A stretch of 64,000 bases of DNA from Clostridia bacterium (GTDB taxonomy: Bacteria > Bacillota > Clostridia > Christensenellales > Christensenellaceae), in assembly GCA_017439085.1 (NCBI GenBank), contig JAFRTU010000005.1, positions 1 through 64,000 on the forward strand, written 5' to 3'. Under the pieces are notes generated by a model. The model was not told the origin of the DNA and did not search any database. It saw only the letters and a program-made list of their open reading frames with translations. This document shows positions 27,001 through 35,247 of this stretch, piece by piece. Position 1 is the first letter of the stretch; every line of letters begins with the position of its first letter. The position numbers and the translations under genes are program-made.

Positions 27001-27852
27001 ATGGCGATCAGGAGCATATCCATCTATACCAATCTTGAAAAGGATAAAGACCTTGAATTTACTAAAAAGGTCATGAATTCCGCTGAAGATAACGGAATGG
27101 AGTGTTTCTGTGATTCAGCAGTCGCGAAGAGACTGGGGATGCCTGAGGATAGATTTGCCGAGAACAACAGCGGAGATTGTCTGCTGGTGCTTGGCGGAGA
27201 CGGGACCATGCTTGCTGCTGCAAGGAAATATGCGCCTACAGGAATATTTATTCTGGGAGTCAATCTTGGAAGGATCGGATTCCTTCTCGATGCAGACATC
27301 AGCTGTCTTGACGAAGCAATGAAAAAGCTCAAGTCAGGTGAATTCAAGGTCCAGGACAGGATGATGCTCAGGGTATCTGCAGGGAAGAATGGAGAAGAGA
27401 CTTTTCTGGGATACTGTATGAACGAAGCTATCGTTTCCCAGAAGGTAAGACTCCGGATGATAGAGGTAGACGCAGAAGTGGACGGGAAGTCTGCACTCCA
27501 GTGCAGGTGTGACGGAATGATAGTTTCCACACCATCAGGCTCCACGGCATATTCTCTTTCTGCAGGAGGACCTATAATAGCTCCGACACTGGATGTTATC
27601 CTCTTAACGCCCATATGTCCCCATGCTTTATATGTAAGAGATTTCGTAGTCGGAGGAGAGTCTGACATAATTCTCTCCAATAAGACCAAAGGAAGCGTGA
27701 CCACTGTTGTCCTTGACGGACAGGAGTATTTCGAGGTGGAAAGGTCTTCCGGCATACATATACAGAGGGCTGAGCATCCTGCAAGGTTCCTCCATATCTC
27801 CGACACGGATTTCTATACATTACTCAGAGAAAAAATATCAGAATGGAATTAA
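27001..27852 (+). CDS. nadK: NAD kinase
   Basis: 283 residues. The diacylglycerol-kinase-like active-site motif LVLGGDGTMLAAARKY (about 62-77) binds phosphate. The second family motif VSTPSGSTAYSLSAGGPI (about 178-195) and PICPHALYVRDFVV near 200-215 complete the NAD site. The enzyme makes NADP from NAD and ATP. ATG start with AAAGGCGG upstream. It precedes argR by 10 bp, within the classic tlyA-nadK-argR-recN block of Firmicutes. Confidence 0.96.
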   Translation: MAIRSISIYTNLEKDKDLEFTKKVMNSAEDNGMECFCDSAVAKRLGMPEDRFAENNSGDCLLVLGGDGTMLAAARKYAPTGIFILGVNLGRIGFLLDADISCLDEAMKKLKSGEFKVQDRMMLRVSAGKNGEETFLGYCMNEAIVSQKVRLRMIEVDAEVDGKSALQCRCDGMIVSTPSGSTAYSLSAGGPIIAPTLDVILLTPICPHALYVRDFVVGGESDIILSNKTKGSVTTVVLDGQEYFEVERSSGIHIQRAEHPARFLHISDTDFYTLLREKISEWN

Positions 27853-27862
27853 GGAGACATCA

Positions 27863-28309
27863 ATGAAAAGCGATCGTCAGAGGGCGATTCTGGAAGTCAT
27901 CTCTTCCAGAAACATCGAGACTCAGGAAGAACTGAGCGAGATATTGAGAAAAATGGGATTCAAGGTGACTCAGGCCACCATATCCAGAGACATAAAGGAA
28001 CTGCACCTTATCAAGGTCCAGATCGAAAACGGAGTTTATAAGTATGCCGTGAATGAATCAAGCACTGTCCTTTATACAGAGAGGATGATAAGGGTGTTCA
28101 GAGAAGTTACGGTCTCCATCAATAACTCCGGCAATATCATAGTGGTCAATACCCTTTCCGGAAGCGGACCTGCCGCAGGAGAGGCTATCGATACATTCCA
28201 GTTCCCCGAGATCATCGGTACTCTTGCCGGCGACAATACCGTATTCATAGTTGTAGGAGAAGGAACAGAGCACCAGGTAATGACTAAGCTCAAGATGATG
28301 CTCGGCTGA
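27863..28309 (+). CDS. argR: arginine repressor ArgR
   Basis: 148 residues from the ATG at 27863 (AAGGAG site); an in-frame upstream ATG inside nadK is not used. The N-terminal winged helix has FKVTQATISRDIKELHLIKV (core TQATISRDIKEL, about 37-48), which contacts ARG boxes. The C-terminal oligomerisation domain ends with GTLAGDNTVFIVV (about 122-134), whose Asp binds arginine. It represses arginine biosynthesis and activates catabolism when arginine is high. No arginine pathway gene is in the window; the position next to recN is conserved in Firmicutes. Confidence 0.96.
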   Translation: MKSDRQRAILEVISSRNIETQEELSEILRKMGFKVTQATISRDIKELHLIKVQIENGVYKYAVNESSTVLYTERMIRVFREVTVSINNSGNIIVVNTLSGSGPAAGEAIDTFQFPEIIGTLAGDNTVFIVVGEGTEHQVMTKLKMMLG

Positions 28310-28320
28310 CAGGAGAGATA

Positions 28321-29997
28321 ATGATCTCGCATCTTTTCATTAAGAACATCGCACTCATAACAGAACTAAGCATTGATCTAGAGAACGGATTCAACGTGCT
28401 TTCCGGCGAAACAGGAGCAGGAAAGTCCATCATAGTTGATTCCGTTAATCTTATTTTGGGCAAAAGAGCCGATAAGGATCTCATAAGGGCGGGACAGGAA
28501 ACAGCCAGAGTTGAAGCGCTGATAGAGACAGGGAATAAGAAACTGTTGAAGGAATGCCTTGAGGCTTACGGAATAGAGGGTGATGAGCTTATCATCTCCA
28601 GAGAGCTCTCACAGAGCGGAAAGAACGTGTGCAGGATAAATGGACAGCTTTCCAGTTTGACGCAGTTAAGGGACATTGTATCGAGATTTATAGACATATG
28701 CGGCCAGAACGACAACATAATGCTGTTGGACGAAAAATATCATATGACCCTTGTGGATGAGTTCGGAGGAGAGGAGATCTCCCTTCTTAAGGAAAAGGCT
28801 GCAGAAGCCTATGAAGAATACCACCGGCTCAGCAGGGAGCTTAAGGAACTGCAGAAAGGCGTTGAAGACAAGGAAAGGCTCACTGATCTGTACAGATACC
28901 AGATTGATGAGATCTCCGGTGCGAATGTGAAGCCTGGAGAGGATGACGAACTGACTGAAGAACGGGACATGATGCTCAATGCGGAGAAGCTGGCAAAGCA
29001 TCTGTATGAAGCAAAGGAGAACATATCCGGAAACAAGGGGACCCTTGAGACACTTTATGAAGCCCTTGAGAACATCAGGGAGATATCCGGTATAAACGAC
29101 AGACTCAAGAAACTGGAGCAGGTCGTGAACGATGCTTATTATGAGATAGAGGATGCTTCATATGAATTGTCTGATATATCAGACAGGGTCACCTTCGATG
29201 AGAGAAGGCTTGACTGGATAGAGGACAGACTTCAGGAACTGAACCGACTGAAGAGAAAATACGGAGGATCCCTTGAGAAGGTCCTGGAGACTATGGAGGA
29301 TCTCCAGTCTCAGCTGGATACACTGGATAACAGCGAATATGAGCTTCAGCAGCTCATAAAGAAGACTGATGCCTCAAGACAGGACATGGAGAAGGTATTC
29401 TCTGAACTCACTTCAAAAAGGAGAGAGTATTCCCGCAGATTCGAGAAGAGACTCATTGGCGAGCTTTCGGATCTCGGGATGAAGAATGCAGAACTGGTCA
29501 CCCAGTATGAGAAGATCCCTTATTCCAAAGACGGATGGGACTACATATCGTTCATGATATCCGTAAACAGGGGAACTCCGCCGAGGAAGCTTTCGAGGAT
29601 AGCTTCCGGAGGAGAACTTTCGAGGATAATGCTGGCCATAAAGAACATAGTGGCTGAGAACGAGAACATCGAGACTGTGATCTTCGATGAGATAGATACA
29701 GGTATCAGCGGAGTGATGGCAAGGGTGGTTGCGGAAAAGATCGCAAACATTTCAAGGAAGAGACAGGTCATTTGCGTGACGCATCTTCCCCAGATAGCAT
29801 CCATGGGGGATACCAACTATGTGATCACCAAGAACGAGAAGGAGGAATTCGTTTCCACGTCCCTCACCAGACTTGACAGGGAGGGATTGCTAAGCGAGAT
29901 AGCACGCCTCTCAGGAGGCATACAGAGCAGCAAGGCACGAGAACACGCAATAGAGCTTGTGGAGAATGCCGAAGCTGTGAAGAGAAACCTCGCATGA
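28321..29997 (+). CDS. recN: DNA repair ATPase RecN
   Basis: 558 residues, an SMC-like protein. The N-terminal ATPase half has Walker A GETGAGKSIIVD (about 29-40). A long coiled coil spans about 155-370. The C-terminal half has signature RIASGGELSRIMLA (about 425-438), Walker B TVIFDEIDTGISG (about 458-470) and H-loop CVTHLPQIAS. RecN gathers double-strand break ends for recombination with RecA. It starts 11 bp after argR with AGGAGA as ribosome site and ends the operon; secG downstream has its own promoter. Confidence 0.96.
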   Translation: MISHLFIKNIALITELSIDLENGFNVLSGETGAGKSIIVDSVNLILGKRADKDLIRAGQETARVEALIETGNKKLLKECLEAYGIEGDELIISRELSQSGKNVCRINGQLSSLTQLRDIVSRFIDICGQNDNIMLLDEKYHMTLVDEFGGEEISLLKEKAAEAYEEYHRLSRELKELQKGVEDKERLTDLYRYQIDEISGANVKPGEDDELTEERDMMLNAEKLAKHLYEAKENISGNKGTLETLYEALENIREISGINDRLKKLEQVVNDAYYEIEDASYELSDISDRVTFDERRLDWIEDRLQELNRLKRKYGGSLEKVLETMEDLQSQLDTLDNSEYELQQLIKKTDASRQDMEKVFSELTSKRREYSRRFEKRLIGELSDLGMKNAELVTQYEKIPYSKDGWDYISFMISVNRGTPPRKLSRIASGGELSRIMLAIKNIVAENENIETVIFDEIDTGISGVMARVVAEKIANISRKRQVICVTHLPQIASMGDTNYVITKNEKEEFVSTSLTRLDREGLLSEIARLSGGIQSSKAREHAIELVENAEAVKRNLA

Positions 29998-30019
29998 GTT
30001 TTCGGGGGTCAAATAGTAT

Positions 30020-30048
30020 TTGCATACTTATAAGCCCTGTGTTATAAT
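30020..30048 (+). promoter_or_regulatory. sigma-A-type promoter for secG
   Basis: TTGCAT (30020-30025), 17-bp spacer, TATAAT (30043-30048), 32 bp before the secG start. The layout is the same as at the nadK promoter. Confidence 0.75.
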
Positions 30049-30080
30049 TTCAAACGTTGACAAATACGGAGGTCTAAGAA

Positions 30081-30308
30081 ATGGAAGTCTTATCTTTAAT
30101 AATAAAAATAGTTCTGTGCCTTATATCATTGTTTCTGGTCGTTGTGGTCCTTTTACAGGATAACGAGCAGAATAACACCGTCGGAGGCGGCGGAGTAAGC
30201 AAAAAGGCAAGAGGAACTTCCGCTTTTCTTGCTAAACTGACAAAGATAGCAGCCATTACTTTCATGGTACTTGCAGTTGCGCTTGTGGTCCTTCAGAGAC
30301 TGAGCTGA
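30081..30308 (+). CDS. secG: preprotein translocase subunit SecG
   Basis: 75 residues with two membrane helices (about 3-26 and 52-72). Between them lies a loop with the family motif VVVLLQDNEQNNTVGGGGVSK. SecG assists SecYE in moving proteins across the membrane. Length and helix spacing are typical. It is a single-gene unit with a strong promoter upstream and a terminator at 30326. In many Firmicutes secG is next to rnr and smpB; here smpB lies 9 kb away. Confidence 0.92.
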   Translation: MEVLSLIIKIVLCLISLFLVVVVLLQDNEQNNTVGGGGVSKKARGTSAFLAKLTKIAAITFMVLAVALVVLQRLS

Positions 30309-30325
30309 TCAAATTAAGCATGCAC

Positions 30326-30350
30326 AGGCACTCGTAAGAGTGCCTTTTCT
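30326..30350 (+). terminator. secG terminator
   Basis: AGGCACTC pairs with GAGTGCCT around a GTAA loop, followed by TTTTCTT. Confidence 0.88.
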
Positions 30351-30369
30351 TATATGGAGAATATCTGTA

Positions 30370-30840
30370 ATGAAGAGAGTTATTGTTAAGTCCGTATTTG
30401 ATGCATTCGATTACGTGATGGCTCACTATTATCCCGCGGGACTTAAGGACCTTGCAGAGAAGAAGGATACCTATGCCGTGATCTCCATTCAGGATACCCA
30501 TACAGGCGGATTCGGTTTCAAGTTCATGAAGAGTGAATGCTGCAAGGGGGTTCTGACCCTGTATTTCGACGATATAGTGAAGGAAATCGAAGGTGCAGTC
30601 CTTTTCAGCGAAGAACAGGCAGAAGAGATCATCTCATTCATAATCAGGAACAGGAATGTCGATACCCTTCTCATACACTGCTATGGAGGCCAGTCGAGGT
30701 CCAGAGCTGTTGGGGCTTTTGCTCTCAGGATGTTCGGGAAGGATGAAACAAGATATTTCGAGGACGGAGTCCCCAATTCCCGCGTATATGAGACTCTGTG
30801 CTGTAAATGGGAAGAAATGAAGGAAAGAAAACAGGATTGA
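30370..30840 (+). CDS. tyrosine/dual-specificity phosphatase-like protein
   Basis: 156 residues from the ATG at 30370 (GGAGA 9 nt upstream); the in-frame ATG at 30340 is within the secG terminator. The sequence LLIHCYGGQSRSRAVGAFAL (about 104-123) contains the C-x5-R phosphatase loop preceded by His, HCYGGQSRS. The Cys would be the nucleophile and the Arg binds phosphate. An Asp general acid is not assigned. It resembles small prokaryotic DSP-like phosphatases, often annotated as hypothetical. Single-gene unit between two terminators; substrate unknown. Confidence 0.7.
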   Translation: MKRVIVKSVFDAFDYVMAHYYPAGLKDLAEKKDTYAVISIQDTHTGGFGFKFMKSECCKGVLTLYFDDIVKEIEGAVLFSEEQAEEIISFIIRNRNVDTLLIHCYGGQSRSRAVGAFALRMFGKDETRYFEDGVPNSRVYETLCCKWEEMKERKQD

Positions 30841-30862
30841 TGTAAATTACAATATGATCTTG

Positions 30863-30890
30863 AACTCCGGGCCGGTCCCGGAGTTTTTTC
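30863..30890 (+). terminator. terminator after the phosphatase-like gene
   Basis: AACTCCGGG (30863-30871) pairs with CCCGGAGTT (30877-30885), followed by a T run. Confidence 0.88.
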
Positions 30891-30934
30891 ATTGCCGGAA
30901 CCATGCAGTGGGATAATAAGGGAATCCGGCAATG
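30890..30934. repeat. 10-bp inverted repeat upstream of malQ
   Basis: CATTGCCGGA (30890-30899) and TCCGGCAATG (30925-30934) are perfect inverted arms 25 bp apart. They lie between the preceding terminator and malQ. An operator for a dimeric or tetrameric regulator, or an mRNA hairpin, are both possible. Confidence 0.5.
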
Positions 30935-31011
30935 ACATAAATAACGCTTTAATGAATAAATAGTGTATTGTAAAATGAGAAATAGGAAAACCACTATATA
31001 AGGAGATCATA

Positions 31012-32496
31012 ATGAGTATCGAAAGAAGTGCAGGGATACTTCTTCCAATCTCGTCCCTTCCGTCGAATTACGGCATAGGAACTCTTGGCAAAGAAGCATA
31101 CAGATTTATTGATTTTCTGAAAGATGCAGGCCAGAAATACTGGCAGATATTGCCGATAGGCCCCACCAGTTATGGAGATTCTCCATATCAGAGCTTTTCA
31201 AGTTTTGCGGGAAATCCGTATTTCATAGACCTTGATGTCCTGATCGAGGAAGGTCTTCTCAAAAAAGAGGACGTCAGCGGACTTACAGTTTCCGATCCCC
31301 AGTTTGTCGATTACGAATACATCTATAACACAAGGTTCGATGTATTGAAAAAGGCTTACAGAAGGGGAAAGAAAATAAGGAAAAAGGAATTTGAGGCATT
31401 TTTGAAAGAGAATAGTGAATGGATAGGAGACTATTCTCTGTTCATGGCCATAAAGAATCACTATGATAACGTTTCCTGGATAGAGTGGCCGAGAAAGGCC
31501 ATGAGGCTGAGAGACAAGGAGACCCTTGCCAGATTCAGACAGAAGCATGCTTCGCAGATAGAATTCTATGAGTTCATGCAGTATCTCTTCTTTGAACAGT
31601 ATGAAAAGATGAGAGCTTATGCTCATGCGAACGGAGTGAAGATAATAGGAGATATTCCGATATATGTCTCGCTTGACTCTTCAGATGTGTGGGCAGACCC
31701 CGGAACTTTCCAGTTAGACGAAAATGGATATCCGACAGAGGTGGCAGGAGTTCCTCCGGATTACTTCAGTGAGGACGGTCAGCTATGGGGCAATCCACTT
31801 TATGACTGGGATCATCTGAAGAAGACCGGATACAAATTCTGGATCAACAGGATAGCTGCTGCAGCAAAGTGCTATGACGTCATAAGGATCGATCATTTCC
31901 GCGGTTTCCAGCAGTACTGGGCAGTTCCTTACGGAGACAAGACTGCAAGGAACGGAAGATGGGTGGACGGTCCTTCATATACTTTTGTTAAGGTGATAAG
32001 GGAATGGTTCAATGATGTGGACTTTATAGCTGAAGACCTTGGAGTCATTTCAGAAGATGTCAATGAGCTGTTGAGAAAATCCGGATTCCCGGGAATGAGA
32101 GTCCTGGAATTCGGAATGGATCCCAAGGGACCAAGCTACCATACTCCTCACAATCATGTGCCGAACTGTGTATGCTATATCTCTACACATGACAATTCAC
32201 CCATCATGGGCTGGAAGGATAACGCCGATAAGGGCGATGTGAAGACTGCACGTAAGTATCTGGGTCTGAATCCGAAAGAGGGCTTCAATTTCGGCTTCAT
32301 AAGGGCAGGAATGTCCAGCGTTGCCAATCTGTTCGTCTGTCAGATGCAGGACTATCTGGGACTTGGAGAAGATTGCAGGACCAATTCTCCGGGAACGATA
32401 GGTCTGAACTGGAAATGGAGACTCCTTGACGGACAGGCAGATGAAAAACTCAAAAAGAAGATAAGAGAGATGACAAGGCTTTACGGAAGGCTTTGA
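31012..32496 (+). CDS. malQ: 4-alpha-glucanotransferase (amylomaltase)
   Basis: 494 residues, GH77. Recognisable regions are SAGILLPISSLPSNYGIGTLG at the start (core LPISSLPS), GDIPIYVSLDSSDVWADP (about 214-231), VIRIDHFRGFQQYW (nucleophile Asp, about 290), IAEDLGVIS (acid Glu, about 340) and YISTHDNSP (about 393). The enzyme moves glucan chains between maltodextrins in the cytoplasm and releases glucose. It should process the oligosaccharides imported by the transporter at 13127-19538, although it is a separate transcription unit 11 kb away. AAGGAG site before the ATG. Confidence 0.95.
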   Translation: MSIERSAGILLPISSLPSNYGIGTLGKEAYRFIDFLKDAGQKYWQILPIGPTSYGDSPYQSFSSFAGNPYFIDLDVLIEEGLLKKEDVSGLTVSDPQFVDYEYIYNTRFDVLKKAYRRGKKIRKKEFEAFLKENSEWIGDYSLFMAIKNHYDNVSWIEWPRKAMRLRDKETLARFRQKHASQIEFYEFMQYLFFEQYEKMRAYAHANGVKIIGDIPIYVSLDSSDVWADPGTFQLDENGYPTEVAGVPPDYFSEDGQLWGNPLYDWDHLKKTGYKFWINRIAAAAKCYDVIRIDHFRGFQQYWAVPYGDKTARNGRWVDGPSYTFVKVIREWFNDVDFIAEDLGVISEDVNELLRKSGFPGMRVLEFGMDPKGPSYHTPHNHVPNCVCYISTHDNSPIMGWKDNADKGDVKTARKYLGLNPKEGFNFGFIRAGMSSVANLFVCQMQDYLGLGEDCRTNSPGTIGLNWKWRLLDGQADEKLKKKIREMTRLYGRL

Positions 32497-32528
32497 TCCA
32501 TCTTAAATAATGATAAAGGAGATATGAG

Positions 32529-32990
32529 ATGCTTGAAGTAGGAACAAAGGCACCTTCGTTCAGTCTTCCTGACCAGAACGGAGTCATGCATACCCTTGAA
32601 GAATATAAGGGAAAGAAAGTGATACTGTATTTCTATCCGAAAGACAATACGTCCGGATGTACCAAGCAGGCATGCGCATTCGGTGACCTGTATCCTCAGT
32701 TCATGGAGAAGAATGCAGTCGTTCTCGGAGTCAGTAAGGACAGCGTGCAATCCCACAAGAAGTTCGAAGAGAAATACGGACTCCCGTTCACTCTTCTTTC
32801 CGATACGGAAAAAGAAGTGATCCAGGCATACGATGTCTGGAAGGAAAAGAAGAATTACGGAAAGGTATCATTCGGAGTAGTGAGATCCACATACCTCATA
32901 GATGAGGAAGGGATCATCATCAGGGCTCTCGGAAATGTAAAAGCCCAGGAGAACCCGGGACAGATGATGGATATACTTACAAGTTATTGA
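32529..32990 (+). CDS. bcp: thiol peroxidase of the Bcp/PrxQ family
   Basis: 153 residues, full length. The peroxidatic cysteine lies in FYPKDNTSGCTKQACAFGD (about 37-55), with the resolving Cys five residues later, the pattern of PrxQ/Bcp enzymes. Other family marks are APSFSLPDQNG near the start and FTLLSDTEKEV. It reduces hydrogen and organic peroxides using thioredoxin. A ribosome site AAAGGAGA precedes the ATG. It follows malQ by 32 bp and may be co-transcribed with it; a terminator follows at 33010. Confidence 0.94.
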   Translation: MLEVGTKAPSFSLPDQNGVMHTLEEYKGKKVILYFYPKDNTSGCTKQACAFGDLYPQFMEKNAVVLGVSKDSVQSHKKFEEKYGLPFTLLSDTEKEVIQAYDVWKEKKNYGKVSFGVVRSTYLIDEEGIIIRALGNVKAQENPGQMMDILTSY

Positions 32991-33009
32991 TCACTATCAT
33001 AGACAGAAG

Positions 33010-33044
33010 ACCGGCCGCAGATGACTGCGGCCGGTTCTTGTTTA
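33010..33044. terminator. terminator between bcp and the CDF transporter gene
   Basis: ACCGGCCGCAG (33010-33020) pairs perfectly with CTGCGGCCGGT (33025-33035) around ATGA, followed by a T-rich stretch. It separates two convergent genes. Confidence 0.8.
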
Positions 33045-34163
33045 TCCGATGTCTATATCAAGGGTGACGGATTTTTTAAAATCCGGGAATCGCTCATCGA
33101 GATCCCTTTTGATCTCTTCATAGATCTCATGCCTGTTCTTGAGATCGAAATCCAGGATGACGTCAAAGGACATCGTTTTTTCCTCAAGATCCGCATAGAA
33201 GCCATGTATCTGAAGCACGCCATCGTGTTGATTTACAGCATCATACACATCATGGCGCAGTTTCCTTATATCATTATCCGTTTCATTTATGGAATAGATG
33301 CCTATGCCTGTAAGAAGTATCCCGTGTTTTTCGATCACCTTGGTGGCTATTCTTCTCTCAAGCATGTCTATCTCATTTGCCGTGAGAGTATCGGAGACTT
33401 CAACGTGTACCGATCCGATGAATCTTTCGGGTCCGTAGTTATTGAGAATAAGATCATATGCTCCGCTTACGAGTTCATCTTCGCATATTGTCTTCTTGAC
33501 TTCACGTATGAGTTCGCTGTCAACTCTCTTTCCAAGTATCTCATCCAGGGCCTCAAGTATCATTTCTATTCCGGTACGGATGATGAAGAGGGAGATTATG
33601 ACTCCGACATATGCCTCAAGCCCTATCCCGAAGATGAGGTATACTACAGCACTCAGCAGCACTGAAGCGGAAATGATGGCATCCGTTAATGCATCAGATC
33701 CTGAAGCGACAAGAGCACCGGAATTATATTGTTCGCCTCTCTTCTTTACGAATGAACCGAGGATGATCTTGACTGCTATAGCTGCGACTACGACAATGAG
33801 ATAAGCTGCGGAGTACTCAGGGACAACAGGGGAGATGATCTTCTTTATCGATTCGATCAGGGAAGTGATACCTGCATATATGACGAGTGCGGAAACAATA
33901 AGGGCACTGAGATACTCGATCCTTCCGTGACCGAGGGGGTGCTTCTTGTCAGGACCTCTGCTGGCAAGTTTTGTTCCGACTATGGTGACTATTGATGATA
34001 TGGCGTCAGTCAGGTTGTTGACGGCGTCAAGGACAATAGCTATAGAGTTCGATATCAGTCCTATGGCCATCTTGAATATCACGAGGAATACGTTTGTGAT
34101 AATTGCTATAATGCTTGTCTTGACGATCATCGAGCCTCTGTCTCTGGCGATCTGTTTTTCCAT
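33042..34163 (-). CDS. cation diffusion facilitator family transporter
   Basis: 373 residues. Six membrane helices (about 10-220) are followed by a cytoplasmic metal-binding domain (about 225-310), with a further C-terminal part. Metal-site residues appear as LDAVNNLTDAISS in helix 2 (N-x3-D) and SGSDALTDAIIS in helix 5 (D-x3-D), plus KKHPLGHGRIEYL in the loop after helix 2. The N/D-x3-D pairs rather than H-x3-D resemble the manganese-type branch (MneP/MneS), but zinc or iron cannot be excluded. These proteins export divalent cations using the proton gradient. Single-gene unit. Confidence 0.92.
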   Translation of the reverse strand: MEKQIARDRGSMIVKTSIIAIITNVFLVIFKMAIGLISNSIAIVLDAVNNLTDAISSIVTIVGTKLASRGPDKKHPLGHGRIEYLSALIVSALVIYAGITSLIESIKKIISPVVPEYSAAYLIVVVAAIAVKIILGSFVKKRGEQYNSGALVASGSDALTDAIISASVLLSAVVYLIFGIGLEAYVGVIISLFIIRTGIEMILEALDEILGKRVDSELIREVKKTICEDELVSGAYDLILNNYGPERFIGSVHVEVSDTLTANEIDMLERRIATKVIEKHGILLTGIGIYSINETDNDIRKLRHDVYDAVNQHDGVLQIHGFYADLEEKTMSFDVILDFDLKNRHEIYEEIKRDLDERFPDFKKSVTLDIDIG

Positions 34164-34228
34164 AAATATCTTCCTTTATCTTTTGATATCTCTATAATTA
34201 TAACACTGTTCCGACATTCTTTCGGAAA

Positions 34229-34254
34229 CAAAAAAGGCAGCCGGAAGCTGCCTT
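34229..34254 (-). terminator. terminator of the ECF S-component gene
   Basis: On the minus strand AAGGCAGC (34254-34247) pairs with GCTGCCTT (34241-34234), followed by a T run. Confidence 0.85.
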
Positions 34255-34270
34255 GATAATCATTATCCGT

Positions 34271-34798
34271 TCATGTCAGGTTTATGGTCCTGTAGAGCTT
34301 TTCTCTCAACTTGAACTTGTATACGAGTATAACGGAGAGAATGGCTCCGACGGCTGCCTGAAGTATCTGGAAGGGAAGTTTGATCATGGCTGTTTCCGGA
34401 GAAGCATATATGAACGCTCTTCCGAGGGTGTATCCGGTGATCATTATAAGCGCTCCTACCGTAACAGCGACTATGTGCGAGAGAAGAGGTCTGTCCCTGA
34501 ACAGTTTTCTGACTATGAGAGAGATCACTACAGCCTGGATACCGTGTGTCACAAGGGAAACGAACATCGGGGTAGGATAGAAGAAGAAATCTCCGAGGAA
34601 TGATCCGATACCTCCTATGATGAAACTTGCAAGAGGATCCATTATCAGAGCAGCTATGCATATCACAACATCGTTGAGATACAGGTGTCCGCCAGGGACA
34701 GGGATCCCGAAGGAACTCAAAACCACGACCATAGCAGTGAATAATCCGGTGAGTGTGATCCATATAGGACTGAATACTTTTATCTTTTCATTTTTCAT
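34271..34798 (-). CDS. ECF transporter S component
   Basis: 175 residues from the ATG at 34798, which has GGAGGG 8 nt upstream; an in-frame ATG at 34828 overlaps that site. About five to six membrane helices are present. VPGGHLYLNDVVICIAALI and GGIGSFLGDFFFY (about 30-75) resemble the S subunits of energy-coupling-factor importers that bind vitamins or their precursors. The ligand cannot be assigned: no riboswitch is visible upstream and no ECF ATPase or T subunit is in the window, so it probably shares a common energising module encoded elsewhere. Confidence 0.8.
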   Translation of the reverse strand: MKNEKIKVFSPIWITLTGLFTAMVVVLSSFGIPVPGGHLYLNDVVICIAALIMDPLASFIIGGIGSFLGDFFFYPTPMFVSLVTHGIQAVVISLIVRKLFRDRPLLSHIVAVTVGALIMITGYTLGRAFIYASPETAMIKLPFQILQAAVGAILSVILVYKFKLREKLYRTINLT

Positions 34799-35147
34799 AA
34801 GGTTGCCCTCCAATCCGTTTATTATCATTATACGAGAATCTGATCATATATAAATACCCAAAAAAGAACAAAAATATATGGTCAGTTTGCGGCTGACCAT
34901 ATGATTATAAAAATGACATTATATCTTTATGAAGATCAGAAAAGGAAAAATGATTCAAACCTTCGGGATGATTATCCATTTAAAGCCTCTTTCTTTTCTG
35001 TCCTGTGAATCTTTTCTTTAGCTAATCAGCAGATCACAGATCACATCATTTATTATCTCATGAAAATTGATGGAAAGCATGAGAGAACATGGGTGTTTGG
35101 GCAAGTCTGTTTCCATGAACCTGGTCGCATGCGTACGCTTTCATGGT
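34799..35147. other. 349-bp intergenic region with a palindromic hairpin
   Basis: TATAAT on the minus strand at 34832-34827 could serve the ECF S gene. A perfect hairpin, ATATGGTCAG (34877-34886) with CTGACCATAT (34894-34903), has A-rich sequence to its left. The remaining 200 bp are AT-rich without a codon-like pattern. A looser inverted repeat CCATGAA/TTCATGG (35113-35119, 35140-35146) surrounding GCGTACGC lies just before the promoter at 35149. Confidence 0.4.
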
Positions 35148-35148
35148 G

Positions 35149-35222
35149 TTGACATACTTGAAGCTTCTCCATACAATTGACTTATATATAAAAGAGTCTC
35201 TGTAAGGTCTTGAGGCTCTTTT
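35149..35222 (+). promoter_or_regulatory. consensus promoter with a hairpin at the transcript 5' end
   Basis: TTGACA (35149-35154), 17-bp spacer, TACAAT (35172-35177). About 12 bp after the -10, AAAAGAGTCTC (35190-35200) pairs with GAGGCTCTTTT (35212-35222), one G-T pair included. The hairpin would sit at the very 5' end of the mRNA for the gene at 35248. It resembles a terminator but its T residues are inside the stem, so a 5' stabiliser or attenuator are both possible. Confidence 0.65.
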
Positions 35223-35247
35223 GATTTTAATGCAGGGCAGGAATGAG

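Noticed and set aside
34904-35100. Possible 6S RNA or other ncRNA in the gap before 35149
   Set aside because: No long hairpin with a central bubble and no promoter on either strand; only AT-rich sequence.
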